64,000 bases of DNA from Litorimonas sp964511495 (GTDB lineage Bacteria; Pseudomonadota; Alphaproteobacteria; Caulobacterales; Maricaulaceae), in assembly GCA_964511495.1 (NCBI GenBank), contig CAZEFT010000002.1, forward strand, positions 62,001 through 126,000, in the 5' to 3' direction. Of the stretch, positions 43,369 through 51,283 are shown piece after piece (position 1 is the first letter of the stretch; every line of letters starts with the position of its first letter). Under the pieces are notes generated by a model, which saw only the letters and a program-made list of their open reading frames with translations, did no database searches and was not told where the DNA came from. The position numbers were made by a program, and so were the translations under genes.

Positions 43369-43929
43369 TTATTTTTTGCGGAAAGCATCCAAGCTGACAA
43401 CGTTTTCGCCTTCTTCTTTACTCTCATCAGTATCAGCGGATTTGTCAGTGTCTTCTGCCTTGACTTTAGCCGCAGGCTTTTTCGTCCCGATATTTTCTGT
43501 CACAGTGTTGTCTTCATCCCCTTTAACAGGACGAAGTTCAGTGGTCTTATTTGCGGCGGGCTCCATCTCGGCAGGGGCATCGAATTGCAAGGCGAAACCG
43601 ACACTGGGATCATGGAAGCGGGTAATGGCGTGATAAGGCACTTTTAAATATTTCGGGATACCGCCGAATTTAAGCGTGACTTCGAACTCTTCAGCATAGG
43701 CGTTTAAGTCCCAAAATTGATGTTCGAGAACAATCGTAATTTCGTCGGGATATTTGTCGGCGAGACCTTGATCAATTTCGACGCCAGGGTAGCGCGTCAG
43801 AAATGTAATGTAGAAATGATGCGCACCGGGCAAGCCGTCTTCACGGATAACCCGCCGTATCGCATCTCTGACCACACCCCGCAAAGCGAGCTGTGTCATC
43901 TGATCATAATTCATCAGGTCTTGGCTCAT
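43369..43929 (-). CDS. sspB: ClpXP adaptor SspB (alphaproteobacterial type)
   Basis: A 186-residue protein whose first 135 residues match the alpha-type SspB domain (I-N-Y-D-like start, G-L-P-G-A-H-H-F-Y-I-T-F, F-P-D-E-I-T-I-V-L-E-H-Q-F-W-D-L). A long acidic linker rich in K, E and D leads to a hydrophobic-basic tail (V-V-S-L-D-A-F-R-K-K) of the kind that docks on ClpX. SspB tethers ssrA-tagged proteins to ClpXP. The ssrA gene itself lies about 1.5 kb away at 45431-45752. The adjoining P450 gene diverges from it. Confidence 0.9.
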   Translation of the reverse strand: MSQDLMNYDQMTQLALRGVVRDAIRRVIREDGLPGAHHFYITFLTRYPGVEIDQGLADKYPDEITIVLEHQFWDLNAYAEEFEVTLKFGGIPKYLKVPYHAITRFHDPSVGFALQFDAPAEMEPAANKTTELRPVKGDEDNTVTENIGTKKPAAKVKAEDTDKSADTDESKEEGENVVSLDAFRKK

Positions 43930-44036
43930 ATCTTTACCCTAGACCTCTTATTCCAAATATCAACCTACGTTTACCGGGCAGGCTGATTTTATTTACATTT
44001 TGGCGCTCTGGGCAAGCCCTGATACGTAGAGAGTTT

Positions 44037-45425
44037 ATGGCTCATTCGAAACCCGATCTTTCAGCTCGATATGATGAGGCAGGTCGCTTCATTCCCCCTC
44101 ATGCCAAACCTCTTACGGGGCAAGAGGGTTTTGTGCGTGCGACATGGACATTTTTGCGCAATCCAATAGAGGGTTTTGGCCCGCTAGCCTATTCGCAGCC
44201 CATTGTCAGCGTGCCGAGTTTCGGAAAGAAACTTCACGTTATAACCGACCCCGAAGGCATGATGACTGTGTTGGCCAAAGAGGCGGGAAAGTTTACAAAG
44301 ACCGCGATTGATGCGCGCATCCTCGGCCCGGCGACGAAAGAAGGTTTGCTGTCCGTTCATGGGGCGCAATGGAAACGGCAGCGTAAGAGTGTCGCCCCTA
44401 TGTTTCGAAAGCGACACATGGCCGATTTGGCTCCGATGATAAATGATGTCTTGGAAGCTTTTTGCGAAAAACTCGATCATGCTCCTGCGATTGAGCTGAA
44501 CAGCGCTATGGCTGATCTGACATTTGACATTTTGGCCAAAGCTTTACTTGGAGACCCAAAAGGGTTGGATAGGGAACGGCTGAAATATGCCACTCGTAAA
44601 GTCGTGACGAGTGCGGGGACTTTGCGGCCTGATGACCTCGTGCCTTGGCCCCGTTGGGTGCCCCGTCCCATTTCACTGTCCGGGAAGCGGGCTTTAAAGG
44701 CTTTGAAAAGAGCTGCCGATGCGTTGCTCGATTCTCGTCGGGAAGGGCCTGCTCAAGACGATTTGGTAAGCCTCTTGATTTCGGCTGGTGCCACGGAGGC
44801 AGATGAAGGGCTAAGCCGACGAGAGCAGCGCGATAACCTCATCGGTTTCTTTATCGCCGGGCATGAAACGACGGCGCTGACATTGACTTGGGCGCTCTAT
44901 CTTGTGGGCAGCCATGATAAGACGGCCAAACGGATACGCGCCGAAGTCGAAAAGGTCTGCGCTCAAAAAGCTGTCACCTATGCCGACATTTCGAAGCTAA
45001 CATTCACTCAAGCCGTTATTGATGAGACAATGCGTCTCTATCCGCCCGCGCCCATGCTCAACCGTGAATGTCACGAGGCCACAGAGGTTCATGGACGAAA
45101 AATCAATGTTGGGGATACTTTTCTTCTCTGTAATTACGTGATGCATAGAACGGAAAGACTGTGGGAAGAGCCTCTCGTGTTTGATCCTGATCGCTTTTTG
45201 CTTAATCCGTCTCTTAAAAGCAAAGGCGCGCCTTTCATGCCTTTCGGGGCTGGGCCACGCATCTGCGTTGGGGCTGCCTTTGCAACAATGGAAGCCGTTA
45301 TGGCTCTGGCCACTCTGGTGAAGGGATATGATATTCAGATAAAAGGTAATGCTTACCCCCGCCCATTAATGACAGTGACATTGCGTCCTGAAGGCGGCAT
45401 TGAAGCTAGATTAGTGAAGAGATAA
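44037..45425 (+). CDS. Cytochrome P450
   Basis: Heme monooxygenase of 462 residues. I-helix oxygen motif A-G-H-E-T-T, K-helix E-T-M-R (ExxR), and the heme loop F-G-A-G-P-R-I-C-V-G with ligand C410 are intact. The start at 44037 is preferred because upstream in-frame codons run into sspB on the other strand and lack a ribosome site. No signal anchor. No ferredoxin or reductase gene is adjacent, so redox partners must come from elsewhere; substrate unknown. It converges on ssrA. Confidence 0.92.
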   Translation: MAHSKPDLSARYDEAGRFIPPHAKPLTGQEGFVRATWTFLRNPIEGFGPLAYSQPIVSVPSFGKKLHVITDPEGMMTVLAKEAGKFTKTAIDARILGPATKEGLLSVHGAQWKRQRKSVAPMFRKRHMADLAPMINDVLEAFCEKLDHAPAIELNSAMADLTFDILAKALLGDPKGLDRERLKYATRKVVTSAGTLRPDDLVPWPRWVPRPISLSGKRALKALKRAADALLDSRREGPAQDDLVSLLISAGATEADEGLSRREQRDNLIGFFIAGHETTALTLTWALYLVGSHDKTAKRIRAEVEKVCAQKAVTYADISKLTFTQAVIDETMRLYPPAPMLNRECHEATEVHGRKINVGDTFLLCNYVMHRTERLWEEPLVFDPDRFLLNPSLKSKGAPFMPFGAGPRICVGAAFATMEAVMALATLVKGYDIQIKGNAYPRPLMTVTLRPEGGIEARLVKR

Positions 45426-45430
45426 ATCAA

Positions 45431-45752
45431 AGTGGGAGGTTTCTGTTGCCAGCTACCTCCCGAAGCCCGCCTAGCCGTCTGAAGGGCTAGGAGTTAAAGT
45501 CGGAATGTCCGAACTGCTTACGCAGCTAGGGCAAATTCCTCAGAATAATTGTCATTTGCAATTATAAAAACGGGCATTTAACGGTACCCATACGGAAGAA
45601 AGCTAACCCTTTTGAACGTCTGTCGATCCTATTTCGGCCCCATCAAAAGCTCTCAATGTTTTGAGAGTTTATGGTGGAGCCGCCGGGTACCGCCCCCGGG
45701 TCCAGTCCGTCTATTATGAGCGCGTTTATCCTCATAGTCAGCAAGCTGACGC
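45431..45752 (-). ncRNA. ssrA: Permuted two-piece tmRNA (ssrA)
   Basis: Read on the minus strand, the acceptor piece comes first and ends GGCGGCTCCACCA at 45672, with the alphaproteobacterial T-arm CCGGG-GGCGGTA-CCCGG lacking a normal T loop. A 30-nt spacer with a CTCTCAA/TTGAGAG hairpin (45650-45667) follows, then the coding piece begins GGGGCCGAAATAGGATCGAC at 45641. The tag frame at 45518-45559 reads ANDNYSEEFALAA then TAA, so the appended tag is A-ANDNYSEEFALAA, close to the Caulobacter tag. Further hairpins (CCTAGCC/GGCTAGG and GGGAGGT/ACCTCCC) fit pseudoknots. The ends are approximate. Rescues stalled ribosomes with SmpB. Confidence 0.93.
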
Positions 45753-45990
45753 TTCATATGTAGGAGAAATATCTGAGAATAAAAGCCTGATTCCCGTTTC
45801 CATGTGTTGATTTTTGCTGAAACTCGACTAAATATCGGCTCAGATAAGTGAAATGCCCCGGTTTTATGAATGTTACATGAATAAAATTTGGAACAATGGG
45901 CAGGTTGTGACGTTTTTCTTACGAAGTGTTTGAAATTTGATATTTCTATCTGTAAGGGTAGAAAAAATTGGAATCCGTGGGAGGATAATT

Positions 45991-46716
45991 ATGAAAAGAC
46001 TTACCGCAACTTTAGCATCTATCAGTGCTTTAGCTCTAACGGCAGTCGCACCAAGTGCGGCAGCGCAAGATTTGAACATCTGTACGCAAGAGAGCATTAC
46101 GCAGCTTGTTTACTTTGAATTTGCCAAGGCTCAGTCGGCTGAGACCATGTCACAAATGCAATCTGTAAGAGATATTGCAAACTTGTGTGATGTGCGTTCA
46201 ATCGAGTTGGTAGGCCATACTGATACTGTTGGTTCTGCTGCCGCAAACCAAACATTATCTGTTCGTCGTGCAAATGATGTGAAAGCCGAGCTCGTGAAAA
46301 TGGGTATCTCTGGCGATCTTATCTCCACATCTGGTGCAGGTGAAACTCAGCCTTTCATCCCAACAGCTGATAATGTGAAGGAACAACTTAACCGCCGTGT
46401 TGAAGTTCGTTTGGTCTTGAACCCTCTCGTCATTCAGCAAGAGCCTGTCTATGTTGAACCAGAGCCAGTTTATGTTGAGCCGGAGCCCGTCTACGTTGAG
46501 CCAGAACCCGTTTTCGTTGAACCAACGCCAGCTCCTACTCCTGAGCCCACACCAGTTGTAGAGGTTGCCCCAACTCCAGCACCTACGCCACCAGCGCCAA
46601 CACCGGTTGCTGGTCCTGCTGCAAGTAGCAACACAGCCTTGCTTCTCGCTGGCGCGGCCGCTGCTGCAGGTGGATTATTCCTTATTTTGGATGATGATAC
46701 ACCCGCTTCACCATAA
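45991..46716 (+). CDS. OmpA-family protein with proline-rich tail and C-terminal hydrophobic segment
   Basis: The ATG at 45991 follows GGGAGG, a strong ribosome site. A signal peptide ends at about A25. An OmpA_C-like peptidoglycan-binding domain (about residues 37-142, with G-H-T-D-T-V-G-S and N-R-R-V-E-V-R) comes right after it, then four copies of E-P-V-Y/F-V-E-P (151-178), a P-T-P-rich stretch, and a C-terminal hydrophobic helix (about 215-234) before D-D-D-T-P-A-S-P. Usually the OmpA domain is C-terminal to a beta barrel; here there is no barrel. Probably an envelope structural protein. A terminator follows. Confidence 0.85.
   Translation: MKRLTATLASISALALTAVAPSAAAQDLNICTQESITQLVYFEFAKAQSAETMSQMQSVRDIANLCDVRSIELVGHTDTVGSAAANQTLSVRRANDVKAELVKMGISGDLISTSGAGETQPFIPTADNVKEQLNRRVEVRLVLNPLVIQQEPVYVEPEPVYVEPEPVYVEPEPVFVEPTPAPTPEPTPVVEVAPTPAPTPPAPTPVAGPAASSNTALLLAGAAAAAGGLFLILDDDTPASP
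46441..46524 (+). repeat. Four tandem 21-nt coding repeats (EPVYVEP)
   Basis: Four in-frame units of E-P-V-(Y/F)-V-E-P inside the OmpA-like gene. Third codon positions differ between units while the peptide is kept, so selection appears to act on the protein rather than recent slippage alone. Confidence 0.9.
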
Positions 46717-46736
46717 GTTTGAGCACATTTGATATT

Positions 46737-46766
46737 AAACCCGGTCTTTGAGGCCGGGTTTTTTTA
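46737..46766 (+). terminator. Rho-independent terminator of the OmpA-like gene
   Basis: AAACCCGG (46737-46744) pairs with CCGGGTTT (46754-46761) and runs into a T tract. It lies 21 nt after the stop codon. Confidence 0.9.
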
Positions 46767-46785
46767 TGCCTTGGCTTAAGACGTC

Positions 46786-46823
46786 AAAAAAATAGCGCGA
46801 ATGGGTTTGACCAAATCGCGCTA
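46786..46823 (-). terminator. Rho-independent terminator of the DUF2853 gene
   Basis: On the minus strand TAGCGCGA and TCGCGCTA form an 8-bp stem (plus-strand 46816-46823 and 46793-46800), followed by seven T residues. It faces the terminator of the OmpA-like gene. Confidence 0.85.
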
Positions 46824-46855
46824 AATTTTGTTAAGCTAGTTGTTTAAAGTAAGAA

Positions 46856-47173
46856 CTAGAGGCCTTCTAACTTTCCGGCATTTTTGGTTAGGATGTAGAG
46901 GAATGTGACACGTTGTTTGTTGCGATCACCCTTCATCGTTTCACAAACAGCATCCACAGCCGCTCCGGCTTCATCAGTGTCCATGCCCAACTTCTTTTTG
47001 CAAAACCCGTCTCTGACGCGGTTTTTTTCAGTTTCGTCAGAACAGGAGACAAGTGATGAGTCACGATTCTGTAGTGCAATACCACAATAATTTACAATTT
47101 TTTGAACGTGTGCTTCAGACGCGCCCGCGTCATAACGTTTCACGTCTTCTATATAATCTGCAGCTTTCGCCAT
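46856..47173 (-). CDS. DUF2853 family protein
   Basis: A 105-residue protein of the DUF2853 family, recognised by S-L-V-S-C-S-D-E-T-E, the F-C-K-K-K-L-G-M-D turn and the final V-C-E-T-M-K-G-D-R-N-K-Q-R-V-T-F-Y-like block (here F-L-Y-I-L). Small helical protein; one family structure is known but no function has been shown. It carries its own terminator and a purine-rich ribosome site (GAGGAGAG). Confidence 0.85.
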   Translation of the reverse strand: MAKAADYIEDVKRYDAGASEAHVQKIVNYCGIALQNRDSSLVSCSDETEKNRVRDGFCKKKLGMDTDEAGAAVDAVCETMKGDRNKQRVTFLYILTKNAGKLEGL

Positions 47174-47443
47174 AAGTCTCTCCTCAATAGTTAATAAAAC
47201 TATACTAATATTGAGTGTGATCTAATTTCAAGCTTAAGTTTAGGCTCGTTGTCTCATTCTTGACATGTTTAAACCTCATTCGAGGGTATGATTTTTGCCC
47301 GTGAAGCGTTATCCAATAAGCGGGCGCGAAGTTGAAAAAGAGAATCGTCTATTTCCGGCAAGCAAAATAAAACTCTGTCACGAACGCTTGATTACCTAGA
47401 TGAGCTTGTTCGTTTCGACACCCGAAACGGCCAAGGCGATGAG

Positions 47444-48502
47444 ATGGTCTGTGTCGACTGGTTGTCAGAGACACTTAAACAATTCTCCCCTGATAAGCTG
47501 ATCAAAAATTCAGTGAAACGCTCCCGTGGTAAGTCAGAGAGTGCTTATGTCTTAGCAATTTGGGGGCGACCTGAGCTTCTTTTGAATGTTCATATTGATA
47601 CAGTCCCCAGCGGGGAAGGATGGCTCGCGGACCCTTTGATATTACGGCAAGAGACAGATCGTGTGATCGGTCTGGGGGCGTGCGATATAAAAGGGGCGGC
47701 AGCTTGCATTTTGGCTGCTCTCGAGTCGTCAAAGCCTAACAATTTGGCTGTTTTATTTTCCGGTGATGAAGAACATGGCAGTGAAGTTATGCCTGCGATA
47801 GTTCAAGCGGGTCATTTAGACGGCGTCAAATCGGCAATCGTTTGCGAACCCACAGGATGCAAAGTCGGCAAGAGACATCGAGGTATGCTCGCTGTCAGAG
47901 CTGATTTTTCAGGGCCGGGTGGTCATAGCTCATTGGCAGACAGTTTAGAGGCACCTTGTTTGCAAGCTGCAAAACTTGCCTCATCAATCGGGGAATACGG
48001 TCGAGAGCATAGGCTTTTCGGAACTGAGCCTTTCAAAGGCCTATGTACCAATATTGGCGATATTAAAAGTGATGGAGTTTACAATGTCGTTCCGACGACG
48101 GCCTCTCTTTGGGTGTCTATGCGGCCCCCACCCGGGGATGATGTTCGTGCTCGTGAAGCTGACATTTACGAAATGGGCCGAGCGGTAAAGGCAGAATTAG
48201 ATACAATCGTTGCTTTCGAACCTTTCGAGACAAAAGACATCATATATTTTGAAAAACTGTTCCAAGGTTTTGAATTTATTGATCTTCCTTATTGGACGGA
48301 AGCGGCTATGTTATCCGAAGCAGGCATCAATACGGTTGTATTTGGGCCAGGATATATTGAACAAGCCCATAAGCCCGAAGAATGGGTGAGCCTGTCACAA
48401 TTACAGAAAGCAGTCGAGTTTTTTGAGGTTTTGATAAAGACGAGAGCCCCTACAAAAGGCGCGGAGAAAAAAGGGGCAAAGACGGAAGGTTCATCAGCAT
48501 GA
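47444..48502 (+). CDS. ArgE/DapE-like M20 metal-dependent deacetylase
   Basis: Dizinc amidohydrolase. Ligands are H50 (V-H-I-D-T-V), D81 (G-A-C-D-I-K-G-A-A), catalytic E109 and ligand E110 (G-D-E-E-H-G-S), E135 (C-E-P-T-G) and H309. The P-G-G-H-S-S dimerisation segment is present. Most similar in outline to N-acetylornithine or N-acetylcitrulline deacetylases, which fits the overlapping NAGS-like gene. The ATG at 47444 seems too late: in-frame codons upstream spell T-L-D-Y-L-D-E-L-V-R-F-D-T-R-N-G, a normal M20 start, but the frame back to a stop at 47333 offers only CTG (47375) or ATT. The true start is therefore uncertain. Confidence 0.85.
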   Translation: MVCVDWLSETLKQFSPDKLIKNSVKRSRGKSESAYVLAIWGRPELLLNVHIDTVPSGEGWLADPLILRQETDRVIGLGACDIKGAAACILAALESSKPNNLAVLFSGDEEHGSEVMPAIVQAGHLDGVKSAIVCEPTGCKVGKRHRGMLAVRADFSGPGGHSSLADSLEAPCLQAAKLASSIGEYGREHRLFGTEPFKGLCTNIGDIKSDGVYNVVPTTASLWVSMRPPPGDDVRAREADIYEMGRAVKAELDTIVAFEPFETKDIIYFEKLFQGFEFIDLPYWTEAAMLSEAGINTVVFGPGYIEQAHKPEEWVSLSQLQKAVEFFEVLIKTRAPTKGAEKKGAKTEGSSA

Positions 48503-49656
48503 ATTCCAAATCCGTTCGACAAACCGTTCTGACCAGTCTGTCAGCAATCGGAGCCAGTCGCGAAGCTCGCTTTTATGCAGACCTTTTCGCCAAACAAGAT
48601 GCTGAACGCTTTGCGCTGATTGTAATTGATCCGCGATGTTTGAAGAACCCATTGCTTGAGGCTCTTGTCAGTAATCTCAAACTTCTCTTTGATTTGGGGT
48701 TGTCTCCTATTTTACTGGTTGGGGCGATGGATGAAGACCGGACGTCCGTTAAATTTCAAGCCCAACGTTTATCCCGGGAGTTAGATCAAGCGTCTGTTCG
48801 CGCCACTAAATTGAATACACGCTCATATGGATTGATTCCTGATGTCAGAAAGAAAGCCAAATCCGGTCTAATGCCGATTTTGGAAATGACCGAAAGACGC
48901 GGTGAGATGAATTTGAACGCGCTCGTTAGGGAGATTAATCCCTATAAAGTCATTTTCCTGCAACCCTCTGGCGGCTTGGTCAAACGAGGGCGACGCATTC
49001 GCAATTTAGACACGGAGAGTGTCTCTGACTGGCTAGAAGACGAGAACCACCTTTCCGAGGGGCAAAGGCAGTTTCTGCGCTTTGTCCATGAAATGAAAAA
49101 TGCTTCAGACGAACTTTCCCAAAGGCACCGCTCCTATATCATGGCCTCGCCACTCAACCTGTTGCCTGAATTGTTCACAACGAAAGGTTCAGGAACACTG
49201 ATAAGGCGTCGCGCCCTCATTTCGAAATATACAAGGTTTTCTGATCTGGATGTGCCGCGTTTGCGTCAGTCCATTGAAGACGCCTTTGGAAAAATATTAT
49301 CTGAAACCTATTTCGAAAATTCCATTCACTCCGCTTATGTCGAGGATAATTACAGAGGCGGGGCGGTTTTTGTGAAAGTTGCAGATCACTTATATCTCTC
49401 AAAATTTTGGGTTATTGAAGAGGCGCGCGGTGAGGGGTTGGCCAAGGAAATCTGGGAGTCTATGTCGCAGGGGGACAACCAATTTTTTTGGCGTTCACGC
49501 TTGAAAAACCCATTTAATGATTGGTACATGAAAAAGTGCGACGGCATGCAAATCACTCCGCCGTGGCGTCTATTCTGGAAAGGCCTAAGGCAGGATGCTT
49601 TAGCCGAAACGATGTCTTATGCTGTTTCACAGCCCGAAGACTTTATAGCACCTTAA
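48499..49656 (+). CDS. N-acetylglutamate synthase-like protein with degenerate kinase domain
   Basis: A 385-residue two-domain protein. The N-terminal part follows the acetylglutamate-kinase fold (R-F-A-L-I-V-I-D-P then L-F-D-L-G-L-S-P-I-L-L-V-G-A), but the lysine-glycine-glycine of active kinases is replaced by D-P-R and the second glycine loop by G-A-M. The C-terminal part is the NAT domain of vertebrate-like NAGS and Xanthomonas NAGS/K (Y-V-E-D-N-Y-R-G-G-A, L-S-K-F-W-V, P-F-N-D-W-Y-M-K-K-C-D-G). It probably acetylates glutamate, the first step of arginine synthesis, without kinase activity. It overlaps the deacetylase gene by 4 nt. Confidence 0.82.
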   Translation: MNSKSVRQTVLTSLSAIGASREARFYADLFAKQDAERFALIVIDPRCLKNPLLEALVSNLKLLFDLGLSPILLVGAMDEDRTSVKFQAQRLSRELDQASVRATKLNTRSYGLIPDVRKKAKSGLMPILEMTERRGEMNLNALVREINPYKVIFLQPSGGLVKRGRRIRNLDTESVSDWLEDENHLSEGQRQFLRFVHEMKNASDELSQRHRSYIMASPLNLLPELFTTKGSGTLIRRRALISKYTRFSDLDVPRLRQSIEDAFGKILSETYFENSIHSAYVEDNYRGGAVFVKVADHLYLSKFWVIEEARGEGLAKEIWESMSQGDNQFFWRSRLKNPFNDWYMKKCDGMQITPPWRLFWKGLRQDALAETMSYAVSQPEDFIAP

Positions 49657-49688
49657 AATGAAGACCTCAAAGAAAGTTACCTATCCCC

Positions 49689-50813
49689 ATGACGATTAAT
49701 GTGACGAGCGCTTTTGACGGCGGCAATATTGAGGTTATTCGGGCGGATGACCCGCAGGACATTTGCCTGAACATTGAAAAGGATAATGCGTCTGATTTTT
49801 ACCAATGGTTTTATTTTCGTCTGACCGGTGCGAAAGAGGAAGACTGTCGGATGGTCTTGGAAAATGCTAAAAATGCTGCTTTTGTCGGCGGTTGGGAGAA
49901 TTACCGCGCATGTGCCAGTTATGACCGTAAACACTGGTTTCGCGTTGAAACGACCTCCTATGAAAATGGTCAACTCATCATAAATCATAAACCGGTGCAG
50001 GACAGTATTTATTACGCTTATTTCGCACCTTACAGCATTGAGCGTCATCATGACCGTATCGCTGAATACGCCCAAAATGAGGGTGTGGCCTTACGGGTTA
50101 TTGGGCATTCTATTGAGGGACAAACGCTAGACTGTCTCGAAATTGGTGAAGGCGACATCAATATATGGGTAATCGCGCGTCAACATCCCGGGGAAACCAT
50201 GGCGGAATGGTGGATGGATGGGTTTATCACCCATCTCATTCGCGGTCAGGACGAAGCGACATGCACGCTACGCGAAAAAGCCAAACTTTTTATTGTGCCG
50301 AATATGAACCCTGATGGGAGTTGTCGCGGAAATTTGCGTACCAATGTGGCCGGGGCAAATCTGAACCGGGAATGGGGTGTGGCGACTTTGGAGAAGTCTC
50401 CTGAAGTGGTGCATACGGTCGAGGCGATGGATGAGAACCCTCCGCGATTATGTTTAGATGTCCACGGAGATGAAGCACTGCCTTATAATTTTATAGCCGG
50501 GGCGGAAGGTATTCCGGGCTATACGGAGAAGCAGGCGAAAAATCTCGCAGATTTCCTTCAGGCTTACAAAAAATCCTCTCCCGATTTCCAGACGGAGAAG
50601 GGTTATGGACTGTCGGCACCGGGTGAAGGCAATTTGACCATGTGCACGAATTTCACTGCGCATCGTTATGACTGTTTGGCAATGACACTGGAAATGCCGT
50701 TTAAAGATAATGCCAATCGCCCAGACGATGTTGTCGGGTGGTCGCCTGAACGCTCGGCTGAATTAGGGGAAGCTGTTATTCAGGCGATGGTGAATGTTCT
50801 TGATCAGCTTTAG
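49689..50813 (+). CDS. M14 carboxypeptidase, cytosolic (CCP-like)
   Basis: Zinc carboxypeptidase of 374 residues with an N-terminal beta-rich domain (W-F-Y-F-R-L near residues 40-45) typical of cytosolic/Nna1-like carboxypeptidases, then the zinc motif H166-P-G-E169 and third ligand H259 in L-D-V-H-G-D-E. N-P-D-G and N-L-N-R-E-W are also canonical. Eukaryotic relatives deglutamylate proteins; bacterial substrates are mostly unknown. No signal peptide. Its stop shares the tetranucleotide TTAG with the convergent TM2 gene. Confidence 0.9.
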   Translation: MTINVTSAFDGGNIEVIRADDPQDICLNIEKDNASDFYQWFYFRLTGAKEEDCRMVLENAKNAAFVGGWENYRACASYDRKHWFRVETTSYENGQLIINHKPVQDSIYYAYFAPYSIERHHDRIAEYAQNEGVALRVIGHSIEGQTLDCLEIGEGDINIWVIARQHPGETMAEWWMDGFITHLIRGQDEATCTLREKAKLFIVPNMNPDGSCRGNLRTNVAGANLNREWGVATLEKSPEVVHTVEAMDENPPRLCLDVHGDEALPYNFIAGAEGIPGYTEKQAKNLADFLQAYKKSSPDFQTEKGYGLSAPGEGNLTMCTNFTAHRYDCLAMTLEMPFKDNANRPDDVVGWSPERSAELGEAVIQAMVNVLDQL

Positions 50814-51133
50814 GCCGGGTTGGCTTTAACAAATTCATATATATCGCGAATTTTTATCATGTTCAGTTCGCGCGTGCGATTGCCGATTAGAAAGCAATCA
50901 ATGATGACCCAAATGCCAAGGCCGCCAAAGGTTAAGAGCTTCAACACACCCGCTAATATATCACCGACAATAAAGCGGTCGACGCCAAAATTACCCAACC
51001 ACATATTCCAACCAAACATAGCGACCGGATTGAGCGTTTCGTTTTGAACAATATCCATAAATTTGAAACGGTCAGCATCATTTAATGATGCGGCCATATC
51101 CACCAATTCGCGATCATATCTAAAGCGGTTCAT
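50810..51133 (-). CDS. TM2 domain-containing membrane protein
   Basis: A 107-residue protein with an N-terminal charged region and two membrane helices (about residues 45-64 and 66-85) joined by a short turn; G-N-F-G-V-D-R-F at the start and I-D-C-F-L-I at the end of the pair are the TM2 signature. Function unknown. A GAGAG ribosome site precedes the ATG. It is convergent with the M14 gene with a 4-bp overlap. Confidence 0.85.
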   Translation of the reverse strand: MNRFRYDRELVDMAASLNDADRFKFMDIVQNETLNPVAMFGWNMWLGNFGVDRFIVGDILAGVLKLLTFGGLGIWVIIDCFLIGNRTRELNMIKIRDIYEFVKANPA

Positions 51134-51283
51134 TCTCTCTCCTTTGCACCGTTCTTATTGTTAATCGATATGGTTCTACTTCCGACCTTTTTCAAGAGGT
51201 GAAGGTCCGTTTTGTCAAAAATTCGATGTGGACAATATCTCAAACCCCTCTGCCCGAATCGGGAAAGGGCTCTATAAAGACTT

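Noticed and set aside
46441..46524. Regularly spaced repeats that could suggest a CRISPR or satellite array
   Set aside because: The units are contiguous, in frame and code for a protein repeat without spacers.
47260..47292. TTGACA and TATGAT as a sigma70 promoter for the deacetylase gene
   Set aside because: The hexamers are 21 bp apart, too far for a normal promoter.
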